Assembly (NCBI RefSeq): GCF_001650905.1
Contig: NZ_LXYG01000014.1
Span: forward strand, 124,001 to 188,000
Source of the DNA: Balneola sp. EhC07
GTDB taxonomy: Bacteria; Bacteroidota; Rhodothermia; Balneolales; Balneolaceae
Reading direction: 5' to 3'
DNA: 64,000 nucleotides
Both the position numbers and the translations under genes were made by a program. Below, piece after piece: positions 45,070-54,940 of the stretch. The notes under the pieces were generated by a model. That model ran no database searches. It saw nothing but the letters and a program-made list of their open reading frames with translations, and had not been told where the DNA came from. How positions within the stretch are numbered: position 1 is the first letter of the stretch; every line of letters starts with the position of its first letter.

Positions 45070-46832
45070 TGGATGTTCAAGTATGGACGTATATTCTTGT
45101 TGGAATAACCTTTGCTCTTTACATCGGAATTGCGATCTGGTCCCGTGCCGGATCAACCAGTGAATTTTATATAGCTGAAGGAGCTGTTAATCCATTAACA
45201 AATGGAATGGCAACAGCAGCAGATTGGATGTCGGCCGCTTCATTTCTTTCTATGGCGGGATTGATCTCTTTCATGGGATACGATGGAACCGTTTATCTGA
45301 TGGGATGGACAGGCGGCTATGTGTTGCTGGCTTTACTATTAGCTCCGTATCTGAGAAAGTTCGGGAAATTTACAGTCCCTGATTTTATTGGTGATCGTTA
45401 CTACTCAAATACCGCAAGAACGGTTGCTGTAATTTGTGCGTTGATCGTTTCATTCACGTATGTAGCAGGACAAATGCGTGGCGTTGGACTTGTATTCTCA
45501 AAATTCCTGGAAGTAGATATTTTCTGGGGAGTGATCATCGGAATGGCGATCGTTTTCTTTTACGCCGTGTTGGGTGGAATGAAAGGAATTACCTACACGC
45601 AAGTCGCTCAGTATTGCGTGTTGATCTTTGCCTTTATGGTGCCGGCATTTTTCATTTCGATGCAACTAACCGGCAGTCCGATACCACAGATTGGTTTTGG
45701 TTCTACGGTTACGGATGGTTCAGGAATGTATTTACTGGACAAGTTGGATCAGCTGCACACGGAATTAGGTTTTGCTGAGTACACATCCGGTACCAAAAGT
45801 ATGCAGGATGTATTTTTTATAACTGTGGCGTTGATGGTAGGAACTGCCGGACTTCCACATGTGATCGTTCGATTTTTTACCGTGCCCAAAGTTAAAGATG
45901 CCAGAATTTCTGTAGGATATGCACTGATCTTTATAGCGATCCTGTACACAACCGCTCCTGCAATTGCCGTTTTTGCAAGAACAAATCTGATCGAAACGGT
46001 AAGCGAGCAACCATATGAAGAAATGCCTCCATGGTTCAGCACTTGGGAAGAAACGGCGCTGTTAAATTGGGTGGATAAGAACGAAGACGGAATTATTAAT
46101 TATGCACCCGGAGCTGCTATTGTCGGAGCACCTGATATTATTAGGGACGGATTGGATATCAGAAGAGGAGCCAACAATCAGGTGATGATCTCTAATGAAG
46201 TGACGGCTAACAACAACGAGTTATATGTAGATCGGGATATTATGGTATTGGCAAATCCTGAGATTGCGGGTTTACCGGCTTGGGTTGCCGCTCTGGTTGC
46301 AGCCGGTGGATTGGCAGCAGCACTTTCCACCGCAGCGGGATTACTGTTGGTGATCTCAACTTCGGTTTCTCATGATCTGATCAAAAAGCAATTCAACAAA
46401 GATATTTCTGATAAAGCTGAATTACGATATGCAAGAATTGCAGCTGCTGTAGCGGTTGTTGTTGCCGGATATTTTGGAATTAATCCGCCCGGGTTTGTAG
46501 CCCAGGTTGTGGCTATTGCCTTCGGTTTAGCGGCTGCTTCATTTTTCCCTGCTATTATTCTGGGAATTTTCTACAAAAAGATGAACAAGCAAGGAGCTCT
46601 TGCCGGAATGATTGCCGGACTCATATTCACGCTGGCGTATATAATCTTTTTCAAGATCGCGTTTCCTGAATTGAATATTCCTGAAAACTGGTGGTTTGGA
46701 ATTTCACCTGAAGGAATCGGAACCTTCGGGATGTTGATCAACCTGGTCGTTGCACTAAGCGTTAAGTCATTTTACCCCGATCCACCGGAAGACGTACAGG
46801 AAATGGTGGAGGGGATTAGGTATCCGAGGTGA
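45069..46832 (+). CDS. Sodium:solute symporter (ActP/VC_2705-like)
   Basis: 587 residues with about 13 membrane helices in the LeuT-like SSS fold. GGMATAADWMSAASFLSMAGLI near the N-terminus is typical of the acetate-permease-like branch. A long extracytoplasmic loop (about 315-395) holds WVDKNEDGIINY, where D-x-N-x-D-G at residue 336 onward resembles an EF-hand calcium loop. The pairing with DUF4212 supports monocarboxylate (acetate, pyruvate or similar) uptake with sodium; the precise substrate is not readable. It is followed by a REP-like hairpin at 46845, not by a classic terminator. Confidence 0.9.
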   Translation: MDVQVWTYILVGITFALYIGIAIWSRAGSTSEFYIAEGAVNPLTNGMATAADWMSAASFLSMAGLISFMGYDGTVYLMGWTGGYVLLALLLAPYLRKFGKFTVPDFIGDRYYSNTARTVAVICALIVSFTYVAGQMRGVGLVFSKFLEVDIFWGVIIGMAIVFFYAVLGGMKGITYTQVAQYCVLIFAFMVPAFFISMQLTGSPIPQIGFGSTVTDGSGMYLLDKLDQLHTELGFAEYTSGTKSMQDVFFITVALMVGTAGLPHVIVRFFTVPKVKDARISVGYALIFIAILYTTAPAIAVFARTNLIETVSEQPYEEMPPWFSTWEETALLNWVDKNEDGIINYAPGAAIVGAPDIIRDGLDIRRGANNQVMISNEVTANNNELYVDRDIMVLANPEIAGLPAWVAALVAAGGLAAALSTAAGLLLVISTSVSHDLIKKQFNKDISDKAELRYARIAAAVAVVVAGYFGINPPGFVAQVVAIAFGLAAASFFPAIILGIFYKKMNKQGALAGMIAGLIFTLAYIIFFKIAFPELNIPENWWFGISPEGIGTFGMLINLVVALSVKSFYPDPPEDVQEMVEGIRYPR

Positions 46833-46839
46833 GCACGTC

Positions 46840-47113
46840 ATCCCGAACTCGTTTCGGGATCTTTGTGGTGATTTTAATTTAACTTTTATCTTAAAATTTA
46901 AACCAACGTCTTTTACTTACTTTTGGCTTGACCCAAAAGTAACAAAAGGTCAAGACTAAGAATTATTGACGGGTTCAAGTTGCGTTCGCTGAATAAATCC
47001 AAAGGTCTTCTTTCGCTAGATACATTTACTAAAACTTCACCTGAAGGTTTTATTCATCCTGCGGATACGCTCACACATCTATTCACTTTTCCGTCAATAA
47101 TTCTAAGGTCGGT
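46840..47113. repeat. REP-like hairpin and a ~200-bp inverted-repeat element
   Basis: GTCATCCCGAACTCGTTTCGGGATCT (split hairpin, 46845-46869) belongs to the GTCAT family. From ~46905 to 47113 lies a separate element: CTTTTGG...CCAAAAG stem (46919-46939), AGAATTATTGACGG at 46957-46970 and its inverse CCGTCAATAATTCT at 47091-47104, with GGTCAAGAC / a matching AAGGTC at the edges. No intact gene is in it. It accounts for the whole gap to the next gene. Confidence 0.6.
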
Positions 47114-47193
47114 TTTTGATTTAAGTAATTCTATTGATTCATGAGAAATAGGAATTATATTTAACGAGTTTATTAAAGAGCGTATACCACTAA

Positions 47194-47820
47194 ATGAGAA
47201 TCCTTTATTTCATATTAATTGTTTTAGTTAGTTGTACGAAATCCGCTTCGGATTCAAAAATAAAACTTGCTATAGATCCTGTTGCTTTAGAACTAAATGA
47301 AAAAGCTATCGAGAGATTTAATAACTATAACCTGGGTTTGATAAATGATAAAGATTCTCTTGAATTATCATTAAAGGAGTTAAGTAGAGCTATACAGATA
47401 GATCCAAAAAATAGTGCATTCTACTCAAATAAAACTGAGATTCTTTTAACTCTGAATCGTGAAGAAGAAGCATTAAAACTGATGAAAGAAGCAGTTCAAT
47501 TAATTCCTTTTTATGCTGAAGGTTATACATTCATTGGATATATATATGAATATAATGGGAAGGTTCAGGAATCTCAGGCATGGTTTCAAAAAGCGTTACA
47601 TGCTTATGATGAAAGGATTGAAGAAGGAAAGTATGTAATAAATAGTAAGGTCAATAAAGCATTTATTTATTTTTTTGTAGAGAATGAAGAGAAGGCTCTG
47701 CTAGAATTTGAAAAGCTGAAAGAAGAATATCCTGATGATAATAGTGTGTTATACATGGAGTATTTTTTCTACGAATTTGAAAAAGAACAATTTCTAAAAG
47801 AGATTTTACGAAAGGAATAA
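47194..47820 (+). CDS. TPR-repeat lipoprotein
   Basis: 208 residues. The signal peptide ends with lipobox LVSC (Cys about 14). At least three tetratricopeptide-like repeats follow: LKELSRAIQIDPKNSAFYSNKTEILLTLNREEEALKLMKEA, VQLIPFYAEGYTFIGYIYEYNGKVQESQAWFQKAL and a degenerate one near 160-195. TPR lipoproteins act as periplasmic or surface scaffolds; no partner can be named. It stands alone, between a repeat element and the tricorn-like protease. Confidence 0.75.
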   Translation: MRILYFILIVLVSCTKSASDSKIKLAIDPVALELNEKAIERFNNYNLGLINDKDSLELSLKELSRAIQIDPKNSAFYSNKTEILLTLNREEEALKLMKEAVQLIPFYAEGYTFIGYIYEYNGKVQESQAWFQKALHAYDERIEEGKYVINSKVNKAFIYFFVENEEKALLEFEKLKEEYPDDNSVLYMEYFFYEFEKEQFLKEILRKE

Positions 47821-47863
47821 GTAGTTGTAGTTCAACAGGGTCAATCTCCATTCGAAGAGAGAT

Positions 47864-47891
47864 GATCAAGCCGACGGTTCTCGGCTTGATC
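47864..47891. repeat. 11-bp perfect hairpin after the TPR gene
   Basis: GATCAAGCCGA / TCGGCTTGATC with a 6-nt loop, followed 12 nt later by five T. It could terminate the TPR gene's transcript, though the T run is displaced from the stem. Confidence 0.5.
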
Positions 47892-47996
47892 CGAGGGATG
47901 GTTTTTAGATTTAGCTTCAAAACTACTTACACTCCCCACTCAAAATTTTTACCTACATTCGTAGGCATTTTCATTTTATAAACTAATACGGGATCA

Positions 47997-50900
47997 ATGA
48001 AATCAATACTGTCCGCTTGTTTTGTATTACTATTCTCAAGCATCACTTTTGCACAAACCAATTCACAATGGATTCGCTACCAAACTATTTCGCCGGATGG
48101 CTCTACTATCGTCTTTACATACAAAGGTGATTTGTATTCAGTAGCAGCAAACGGAGGAGATGCTACTCAACTTACCTTCCATGAAGCTCATGATTATATG
48201 CCTGTTTGGAGCAAAGACGGAAAGTCCATTGCATTCGCTTCCGATCGTTACGGAAATTTTGATATCTACACGATGAGCGCTCAAGGCGGAGCGGCTAAAA
48301 GATTGACATTCCATTCCAATGATGAAAAACCGTTTACTTTTTCTGCCGATGGAAAGAATATTTTTTTCGGCGCACTTCGAATGGATACCAAAGAACATCG
48401 TCAGTACCCGACAGGATCTCAGCCTGAATTGTATTCCGTTCCTGTAACCGGTGGACGAGTAGATCAGATCTTTACCGTTCCTGCTGAATTTGTTCAGGTA
48501 AACAAAGATGGATCACAAATGGTCTATCATGATAAAAAGGGAGGAGAGAACGAATGGAGAAAACATCACACTTCTTCCATCACGCGCGATATCTGGACCT
48601 ACGATACCAAGAGCAAAGCTCACAAAATGATCACCAGTTTTGAAGGGGAAGATCGTCAGCCGGTTTACAGTACAGATGAAAAGTCGCTGTATTACCTTAG
48701 TGAGGAAAGCGGGAGCTTTAATGTTCACAAACTTTCGTTGGCGAATCCTTTACAAAATACTCAGTTGACCAATTTTGATCTTCATCCGGTTCGTTTCTTA
48801 AGTATGGGAAATGGAATGCTTTCATTCGGTTATGACGGCGAATTATATACCATGAAAGAAGGAGAGCAGCCAAAGAAAGTGAAAGTGAACATCAGAACTC
48901 AGGAAAAGAGCAATTCTGACAAATTCATCACTATTAACGGTGGCGTTCAGGAAATGGCAGTTCATCCCAATGGAAAAGAAATTGCATTCGTAGCCAGAGG
49001 AGAAGTGTTTGTGACTTCTATCGATGGTTCGCTTACCAAAAGAGTTACCAACACTCCTGAAACTGAGCGATTTATCACATTTACTCCTGATGGAAAAAGT
49101 TTAGTGTATTCCAGCGAAAGAAACGGAAAGTGGAGTATCTACAAATCAGAAAAAGTAAGAGAAGAAGAACCGTTTTTCTTTGCTTCAACACTTTTGAAAG
49201 AAGAAGCAATAGTTGAAACTAAAGAAGACAATTACCTGCCTGAGTATTCTCCTGATGGAAAGAAATTAGCGTATATCGCCGGAAGAAGAACACTCAGAGT
49301 TCAGGATGTGGAATCAGGAAATACAGTAGACTTGCTTACTCCGGAAGATCTGTTCCACATGCGTGATGGTGATAAATATTTTACATGGAGTCCGGACAGT
49401 AAGTGGCTACTGGTTGATTGGAATAAGTTGCTTAACAACAGCGAAGTGCTACTTCTGTCAGCGGATGGTAAAGAACGAATCAATCTGACGGAAAGTGGTT
49501 ATTACGACTATTCACCTAAATGGATGAATGAAGGAAAGCAGATGATCTGGTTCAGTAACAGAGACGGATTGAAAAGCTATGCAACCAGTGGAAGTTCTCA
49601 ATCAGATGTATATGCAATGTTTTTCGATCAGGATGCGTGGGATAAATTCAGCATGAGTAAAGAAGATTATGAGCTGATGCAAGAGATAGAAAAGGCTAAC
49701 AAGAAACAAGAAAAATCCGAAGACAAAAAGGAAGACGAGAAGAAGGATGAGAAAAAAGAGGAAGTAAAGTCTCTGGAATTTGATTGGGACGGAATGAAAG
49801 ATAGAAAGTCTAAACTCACCATTCATTCCAGTTATTTATCGGATGCTACATTGTCGAAGGATGGGGAGAAACTATATTACTTATCCAGATTTGAGGGAAG
49901 ATATGATCTTTGGGAAACTGAGCTCAGAACTCGGGATACAAAGAAATTGATCAGCCTGAATACCGGTGGCGGTAGCTTGGTTTGGGACAAAAAAATGGAA
50001 AATTTGTATTTACTGAGCAGCGGTAGAATTTCCAAAGTGGATCTTTCCGGCGGAAGCACAAAAGGAATTTCAATTTCAGGAGAAATGGAATACGATGCGG
50101 ACAAAGAACGCCAAAAAATGTTCGAGCACGTGTACATCAGAACCAAGAATATTTTCTATGAGCCAACTTTCCACGGAAACGATTGGGGCATGCTGTATGA
50201 AGAATATCAGAAATATGTTCCGCATACTTCCAATGGGTATGAGTTTGCAGAAGTGCTTTCTGAAATGTTGGGAGAATTAAATGTTTCTCACGCAGGCGCA
50301 GGATATAGTAACAATATCGAAAATGGAGATGCAACGGCTTCTCTGGGAATATTCTGGGATTACAATTACAAAGGTGATGGAATCAAGATCACTGAAGTCA
50401 TTGATGGTGGTCCGCTGGATAAAGAAGCATTAGAGATCGAAACCGGAATGATCATCCAAAAAATTGATGGCGAAACAGTTTCCGCAAACAGAGATATGGC
50501 GAGCTATCTGAATAGAAAAGCCGATAAATTTACGCTTCTTGAAATCACGGACAGTAAAGGAAAAAATGCTAAACAAGTTACCGTAAAGCCAATTTCTTTA
50601 GGAGCAGAACGAGGATTACTGTACGATCGATTTGTTCGAATGAATGAAAAGGAAGTAATGGAAAAAAGTAATGGTCAACTAGGCTATGTTCACATTCCGG
50701 GAATGGGCGACGGACCGTACCGTAATATTTACGAAGACATGTTGGGTAAATATTTAGAAGCGAAAGGGATCATTGTGGATACGCGATTTAATGGTGGTGG
50801 CGACTTAGTAGCCGATCTTGCGATGTTTTTTACCGGTGAGGAGTTCATCACTTATGCTACAGCTGCAAAAGTAGTTGGGGGAGAGCCGACATCTCGCTGG

Positions 50901-51227
50901 ACAAAACCTACACTTACCATGTTCAACGAAAGCAATTACTCCGACGGTCACTGTTACGCTCAGGGATACACTGATCTGAAGATCGGAATCACTTTAGGAA
51001 TGCCTGTTCCGGGAACGTGTAGCTTCGCAGGATGGGAAGGTTTGCCAAATGGCGGTTATTGGGGAGTTGTACCTGTAAGTGCCAAAGATAAAGCCGGTCG
51101 CTGGATGGAGAATCTTCAAACCGAGCCGGATGTTAAGGTTAAGAACATGCCGGGAGTTATTAATTCAGGTCGTGATCAGCAGTTAGAAAGGGCAATTCAG
51201 GAATTAATGAAAGAAGTGAATGAGTAG
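47997..51227 (+). CDS. Tricorn-like S41 protease with N-terminal propeller and PDZ domain
   Basis: 1076 residues with a signal peptide (cleavage near ITFAQ, about 20). Two beta-propeller blocks of PD40 repeats (ISPDGSTIVF, WSKDGKSIAF, FSADGKNIFF ... YSPDGKKLAY, WSPDSKWLLV) fill residues ~25-690, interrupted by a very Lys/Glu-rich linker near 560-590. A PDZ domain (about 775-860) and a C-terminal S41 domain follow, with FNGGGDLVADL and the tricorn-type nucleophile segment NESNYSDG (Ser982). The exported location differs from the cytosolic archaeal tricorn. It should degrade peptides that enter through the propeller. Monocistronic, with a terminator at 51254. Confidence 0.9.
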   Translation: MKSILSACFVLLFSSITFAQTNSQWIRYQTISPDGSTIVFTYKGDLYSVAANGGDATQLTFHEAHDYMPVWSKDGKSIAFASDRYGNFDIYTMSAQGGAAKRLTFHSNDEKPFTFSADGKNIFFGALRMDTKEHRQYPTGSQPELYSVPVTGGRVDQIFTVPAEFVQVNKDGSQMVYHDKKGGENEWRKHHTSSITRDIWTYDTKSKAHKMITSFEGEDRQPVYSTDEKSLYYLSEESGSFNVHKLSLANPLQNTQLTNFDLHPVRFLSMGNGMLSFGYDGELYTMKEGEQPKKVKVNIRTQEKSNSDKFITINGGVQEMAVHPNGKEIAFVARGEVFVTSIDGSLTKRVTNTPETERFITFTPDGKSLVYSSERNGKWSIYKSEKVREEEPFFFASTLLKEEAIVETKEDNYLPEYSPDGKKLAYIAGRRTLRVQDVESGNTVDLLTPEDLFHMRDGDKYFTWSPDSKWLLVDWNKLLNNSEVLLLSADGKERINLTESGYYDYSPKWMNEGKQMIWFSNRDGLKSYATSGSSQSDVYAMFFDQDAWDKFSMSKEDYELMQEIEKANKKQEKSEDKKEDEKKDEKKEEVKSLEFDWDGMKDRKSKLTIHSSYLSDATLSKDGEKLYYLSRFEGRYDLWETELRTRDTKKLISLNTGGGSLVWDKKMENLYLLSSGRISKVDLSGGSTKGISISGEMEYDADKERQKMFEHVYIRTKNIFYEPTFHGNDWGMLYEEYQKYVPHTSNGYEFAEVLSEMLGELNVSHAGAGYSNNIENGDATASLGIFWDYNYKGDGIKITEVIDGGPLDKEALEIETGMIIQKIDGETVSANRDMASYLNRKADKFTLLEITDSKGKNAKQVTVKPISLGAERGLLYDRFVRMNEKEVMEKSNGQLGYVHIPGMGDGPYRNIYEDMLGKYLEAKGIIVDTRFNGGGDLVADLAMFFTGEEFITYATAAKVVGGEPTSRWTKPTLTMFNESNYSDGHCYAQGYTDLKIGITLGMPVPGTCSFAGWEGLPNGGYWGVVPVSAKDKAGRWMENLQTEPDVKVKNMPGVINSGRDQQLERAIQELMKEVNE

Positions 51228-51253
51228 GATTTAATTTCTTATCGACAAAAATT

Positions 51254-51286
51254 AAAAGGAGGCTTTGAATAAAAGTCTCCTTTTTT
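51254..51286 (+). terminator. Rho-independent terminator after the tricorn-like gene
   Basis: AAAAGGAGGCTTT / AAAGTCTCCTTTT (13-bp stem with one G-T pair), 5-nt loop, six T. Confidence 0.85.
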
Positions 51287-51412
51287 AGAAAAAGGAATAA
51301 GATTAATGTTAATATAAAAATAAAGCCCTGAAGCAAAATACAGTTTTATAATTACATCGCCTTTCGTTCTAAATCGCTGTATCTTTATTTTATAATCTTA
51401 AAAATTTATGAC

Positions 51413-54400
51413 GTGCAATTTCGCCATTCTTTTTTCTTAGTCGTATTTATTATTTGGTTAGTTCCTACGACACTTCTCAGTCAGTTCTACCCGGCAAAAA
51501 CATATTCCACAACGGATGGAATGCCTTCAAATTCGGTATATTCAATTACTCAAGCTGACAATATGGTTATGTGGTTTATAACCTCAAGGGGGGTAACAAC
51601 TTACGATGCTTCTGAATGGTATTTGTTCCCCGATTCATTGGGGTTACCATTTACAGAACATTCTTATATACAAAAAGATGGTCTTGGTAGAATTTGGGTT
51701 GCAGGCTATAATAAAGAAGGATTGACTGTCCAATACTATGCAGATAAAGATTGGATAAAAGTAAAAACTCCGGATTCCTGGCCACGTTATCGAGCCATTT
51801 TTTCATTCAAAACAGTAAATAATGAAGTTTTCCTTGGTCTTAAAAATCAAGTTTACCATTTATATGAGGATCACACTGATTGGGAGCTTACAGAGTTAAG
51901 TATCGATGGAAAAGATGCTTTGATCAATAACTTTGTTGATATAGAAGGGCAATTCTATATAACTACAAGAGAAGGAATTTTTGCGTTAAAAGGGGATGAG
52001 ATTATTTACAGCACATTGAATGAATTCGATTTTGAAAGCAGTAATGTTCTCACCATCAATAAGCACAATAACTCATTTTATTTGTTGGGATTTAATTGGA
52101 TTGGGAAAATAACAGAAGAAAATTATGAGCTGATTTCAGATGAGCTCGGAATTTTTTCAGAATCAATTTTTAACAAATACAGTTTAGAAATAGATGAGAG
52201 TGGACGAATCTATTACAGTAGTTTTAGCGTTCCTTCATTTGTTGAGGAAGCAACCGGTGATTGGAAACCTCTTAAAGTATTGGCTCGTCAGCAAAACTTG
52301 TTAAGCAATCAGATCTTTGTTGATGCCGAGAATAATTATTGGGTTGGTGATAACAGAGGGTTATTCAAGTTCAACTTATTGAGATTTAGAAATTTTAATA
52401 GCAATACAAATCTGATTGAAGATGAAGTAAGTAGTATTCTTGAAGGAGTTGATGGGCGTATTGTACTTGCCAACCCAAGGGCATTAAATTTCTATGATAA
52501 AGGGGAAATAACCTCCATAGATCTAAGGGATCGGTATCCAAATTTTGTTACCCGAATTTTAGATGTTGAGCAAACAAATGACGGACGAATTTTCCTGGCA
52601 CTTTCAAGTAGTGGATTGATCAGTATAAAAGATGGTAAAATTCGACAATATGATTCCAAAATTCTGAATAACATAGTCACTTCATTAAGTCTTTATAAAG
52701 GCGATTTATTAGTAGCTAATTCTAATTCAGTTTATAGATTTACAGATCAGAAATTGGAGCTTTTCGGCAAGTTTGATGGGATAAGAAATCTTGTAACAAT
52801 TGGAAATGATAAGTTAGCCATTCTATCCAGCCGAGGAGTATATATTACTGACGGTACAGATACTCAAAGGTATGTTGTAGATGAGCAATCATTAAATAGT
52901 ACTTATGATATTGAAGTATGGAATGATGAATACTTAGTAGCTACCGAAGCAGGTTTAGGGAAATTAAAAGACGGAAAAATAGTCAAATATGATGCAGTAG
53001 AACTTGACAGAAATCCGGCTTATTCAATATTGAAAGATTCTGAAAACAATTTATGGGTCGGTACAAGCGACGGTATTTTTAAAACAGATGGCAAGGAATT
53101 GGTTCAGTATAATAAAGGAAATGGGTTGATCGGTAATGAAATTAACAGAAATGCCTTAGTTGAAGATTCAAAAGGAGATATTTGGATAGGGACAGATGCA
53201 GGGGTTTCAGTATTAGAAAATAGTGAGGAAATAAATACAGACTTTATTCCGAATATTGAGCTTAAAGAATTCAGGACACTGGATGGTACAATACTAACAA
53301 ACCAAACTGAGAGATCAATAAGCTATGATGAGAATAGCGTTGAGTTGAAATTCAGAGCTATCTCATTCTTTAATGAAGATGAAATGTCATTTCAATATAA
53401 GCTAGAAGGGTTTGAAGAAAACTGGAATCTAACATCAGATATTTCAAATAGCCCGATTAGATATACAAACCTAAACCCGGGAAAATATACGTTGTGGGTA
53501 AAAGGTAGAGTTGAGTCAGGAGATTGGAGCGAGCAGAAATCAGTAAGTTTTATAATTAAAAAACCATTCTACCAGGAAGCCTGGTTTTTACTTTTAAGTG
53601 TTCTGATCTTGATCGCTGTTGGATATTTTATATACAGATTGAGGGTTCTTTATCTGATCAAACAAAGAGAGACCTTAAGAAAATTGGTTAGTAGAAGAAC
53701 AGAAGAAATAGATATGCAAAACCAAAATTTAAAGGAAGCATATAAAAATCTTGAAGAGGCACACACTAAATTGGTGCAAACAGAAAAAATGGCTGCTTTG
53801 GGAGTGTTAACAGCCGGAATTGCACATGAAATAAATAACCCGCTAAACTATATAAAGTCCGGGAAAGAAATTATAAAGCAGATCACAGAGCAAAATAATT
53901 CTGAAATTCTAATTAGAGATAAAGATACCTTTGAAACCGTTCTGGTTGGCATAGATCTGGGAGTAGATAAGATCATGAATATCACAAAAAGCTTGGGGGC
54001 ATTTACTACTACTTCTGATAAGATCAACAACAAAGTGTATTTAAATAAAGTAATAGATGACACACTTACGATTCTGGATCATGATCTGAAAAACAGAATA
54101 AATGTGTCACGGGAGTATGCAACTAATGATGTATTTGTAATTGGTAACGAAGGTAAATTATATCAGGTTTTTTCTAATCTGATAACCAACTCAATTCATG
54201 CTATTGAAGGTGATGGAGAAATATCAATTTCGGCAAAGGAAACAAAAGACAAAACAATAGTTTATATAACGGATTCAGGTTGTGGAATTCCTGATGAAAT
54301 ACTGCATAAGATCTTTGATCCTTTCTTTACCACAAAAGAACAAGGAGAAGGGACAGGGTTGGGCTTATCTATTGTCTACAATATCATAAAAGAACTAAAC

Positions 54401-54481
54401 GGCGATATAGAAATTGATTCAGTTGTCGATAAAGGAACAACTGTAAAATTAGAATTCAAAAAAGAGACACCAAAAATTTAG
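51413..54481 (+). CDS. Periplasmic-propeller sensor histidine kinase
   Basis: 1022 residues. The start is GTG; the nearby ATG at 51408 is in another frame. A signal peptide/TM (about 5-22) is followed by many 'two-component regulator propeller' repeats ([55 protein letters not shown]), then a Y_Y_Y domain (about 600-705) and one TM helix (722-745). The cytoplasmic part has a coiled coil, HisKA with phospho-acceptor His805 ([13 protein letters not shown]) and HATPase motifs ([32 protein letters not shown]). Unlike the hybrid HTCS kinases of Bacteroides it has no fused receiver or AraC domain; the receiver is the next gene, one base away. Confidence 0.92.
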   Translation: MQFRHSFFLVVFIIWLVPTTLLSQFYPAKTYSTTDGMPSNSVYSITQADNMVMWFITSRGVTTYDASEWYLFPDSLGLPFTEHSYIQKDGLGRIWVAGYNKEGLTVQYYADKDWIKVKTPDSWPRYRAIFSFKTVNNEVFLGLKNQVYHLYEDHTDWELTELSIDGKDALINNFVDIEGQFYITTREGIFALKGDEIIYSTLNEFDFESSNVLTINKHNNSFYLLGFNWIGKITEENYELISDELGIFSESIFNKYSLEIDESGRIYYSSFSVPSFVEEATGDWKPLKVLARQQNLLSNQIFVDAENNYWVGDNRGLFKFNLLRFRNFNSNTNLIEDEVSSILEGVDGRIVLANPRALNFYDKGEITSIDLRDRYPNFVTRILDVEQTNDGRIFLALSSSGLISIKDGKIRQYDSKILNNIVTSLSLYKGDLLVANSNSVYRFTDQKLELFGKFDGIRNLVTIGNDKLAILSSRGVYITDGTDTQRYVVDEQSLNSTYDIEVWNDEYLVATEAGLGKLKDGKIVKYDAVELDRNPAYSILKDSENNLWVGTSDGIFKTDGKELVQYNKGNGLIGNEINRNALVEDSKGDIWIGTDAGVSVLENSEEINTDFIPNIELKEFRTLDGTILTNQTERSISYDENSVELKFRAISFFNEDEMSFQYKLEGFEENWNLTSDISNSPIRYTNLNPGKYTLWVKGRVESGDWSEQKSVSFIIKKPFYQEAWFLLLSVLILIAVGYFIYRLRVLYLIKQRETLRKLVSRRTEEIDMQNQNLKEAYKNLEEAHTKLVQTEKMAALGVLTAGIAHEINNPLNYIKSGKEIIKQITEQNNSEILIRDKDTFETVLVGIDLGVDKIMNITKSLGAFTTTSDKINNKVYLNKVIDDTLTILDHDLKNRINVSREYATNDVFVIGNEGKLYQVFSNLITNSIHAIEGDGEISISAKETKDKTIVYITDSGCGIPDEILHKIFDPFFTTKEQGEGTGLGLSIVYNIIKELNGDIEIDSVVDKGTTVKLEFKKETPKI

Positions 54482-54482
54482 A

Positions 54483-54866
54483 ATGTCAAACTTGAAAAAA
54501 GTGCTTTACGTTGATGATGAAGCAATGAACCTGTTTTTGTTTGAAAATTTATTAGCAGAGAATTTCGAAATTGTTACAGCAAGAAGTCCTGAGAAGGGAT
54601 TGGAAATATTGTCAGAAGATGACTCCTTCGATCTGATAATTTCAGATATGAAGATGCCAGGTATGAATGGCCTCGAGTTTATCAGGAAAGCTCAGGAGTT
54701 TTATAAACCATGTCCATATAATATCCTGTCTGGCTATCATAAAATACCGGAAATCGAAGAGGCTCTTGAATCAGGTTTAATTTGCAGCTATTTGCAAAAA
54801 CCTTTTGAAGTCGGAGAAATTACCGCCTCAATAAATAAAGATATTGAGTCATTTCAACGTGTTTAA
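54483..54866 (+). CDS. Receiver-only response regulator
   Basis: 127 residues consisting of a single REC domain: acidic pair Asp11-Asp12 (VDDEAMN), phospho-acceptor Asp55 (ISDMKMPG), a Ser in ILSGYH at the Thr/Ser position and Lys106 (LQKPF). There is no DNA-binding or enzymatic output domain. The ATG starts one base after the kinase stop, so the pair is coupled and this is almost certainly the kinase's partner. Output must be by protein-protein contact or phosphotransfer to another protein. Confidence 0.92.
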   Translation: MSNLKKVLYVDDEAMNLFLFENLLAENFEIVTARSPEKGLEILSEDDSFDLIISDMKMPGMNGLEFIRKAQEFYKPCPYNILSGYHKIPEIEEALESGLICSYLQKPFEVGEITASINKDIESFQRV

Positions 54867-54940
54867 AGCAATTCATTAAATCTGATTTTATATAAGATCA
54901 ATTTTTCGCCATTTGTCGTAATCAGCACTATCTTTCAGTA

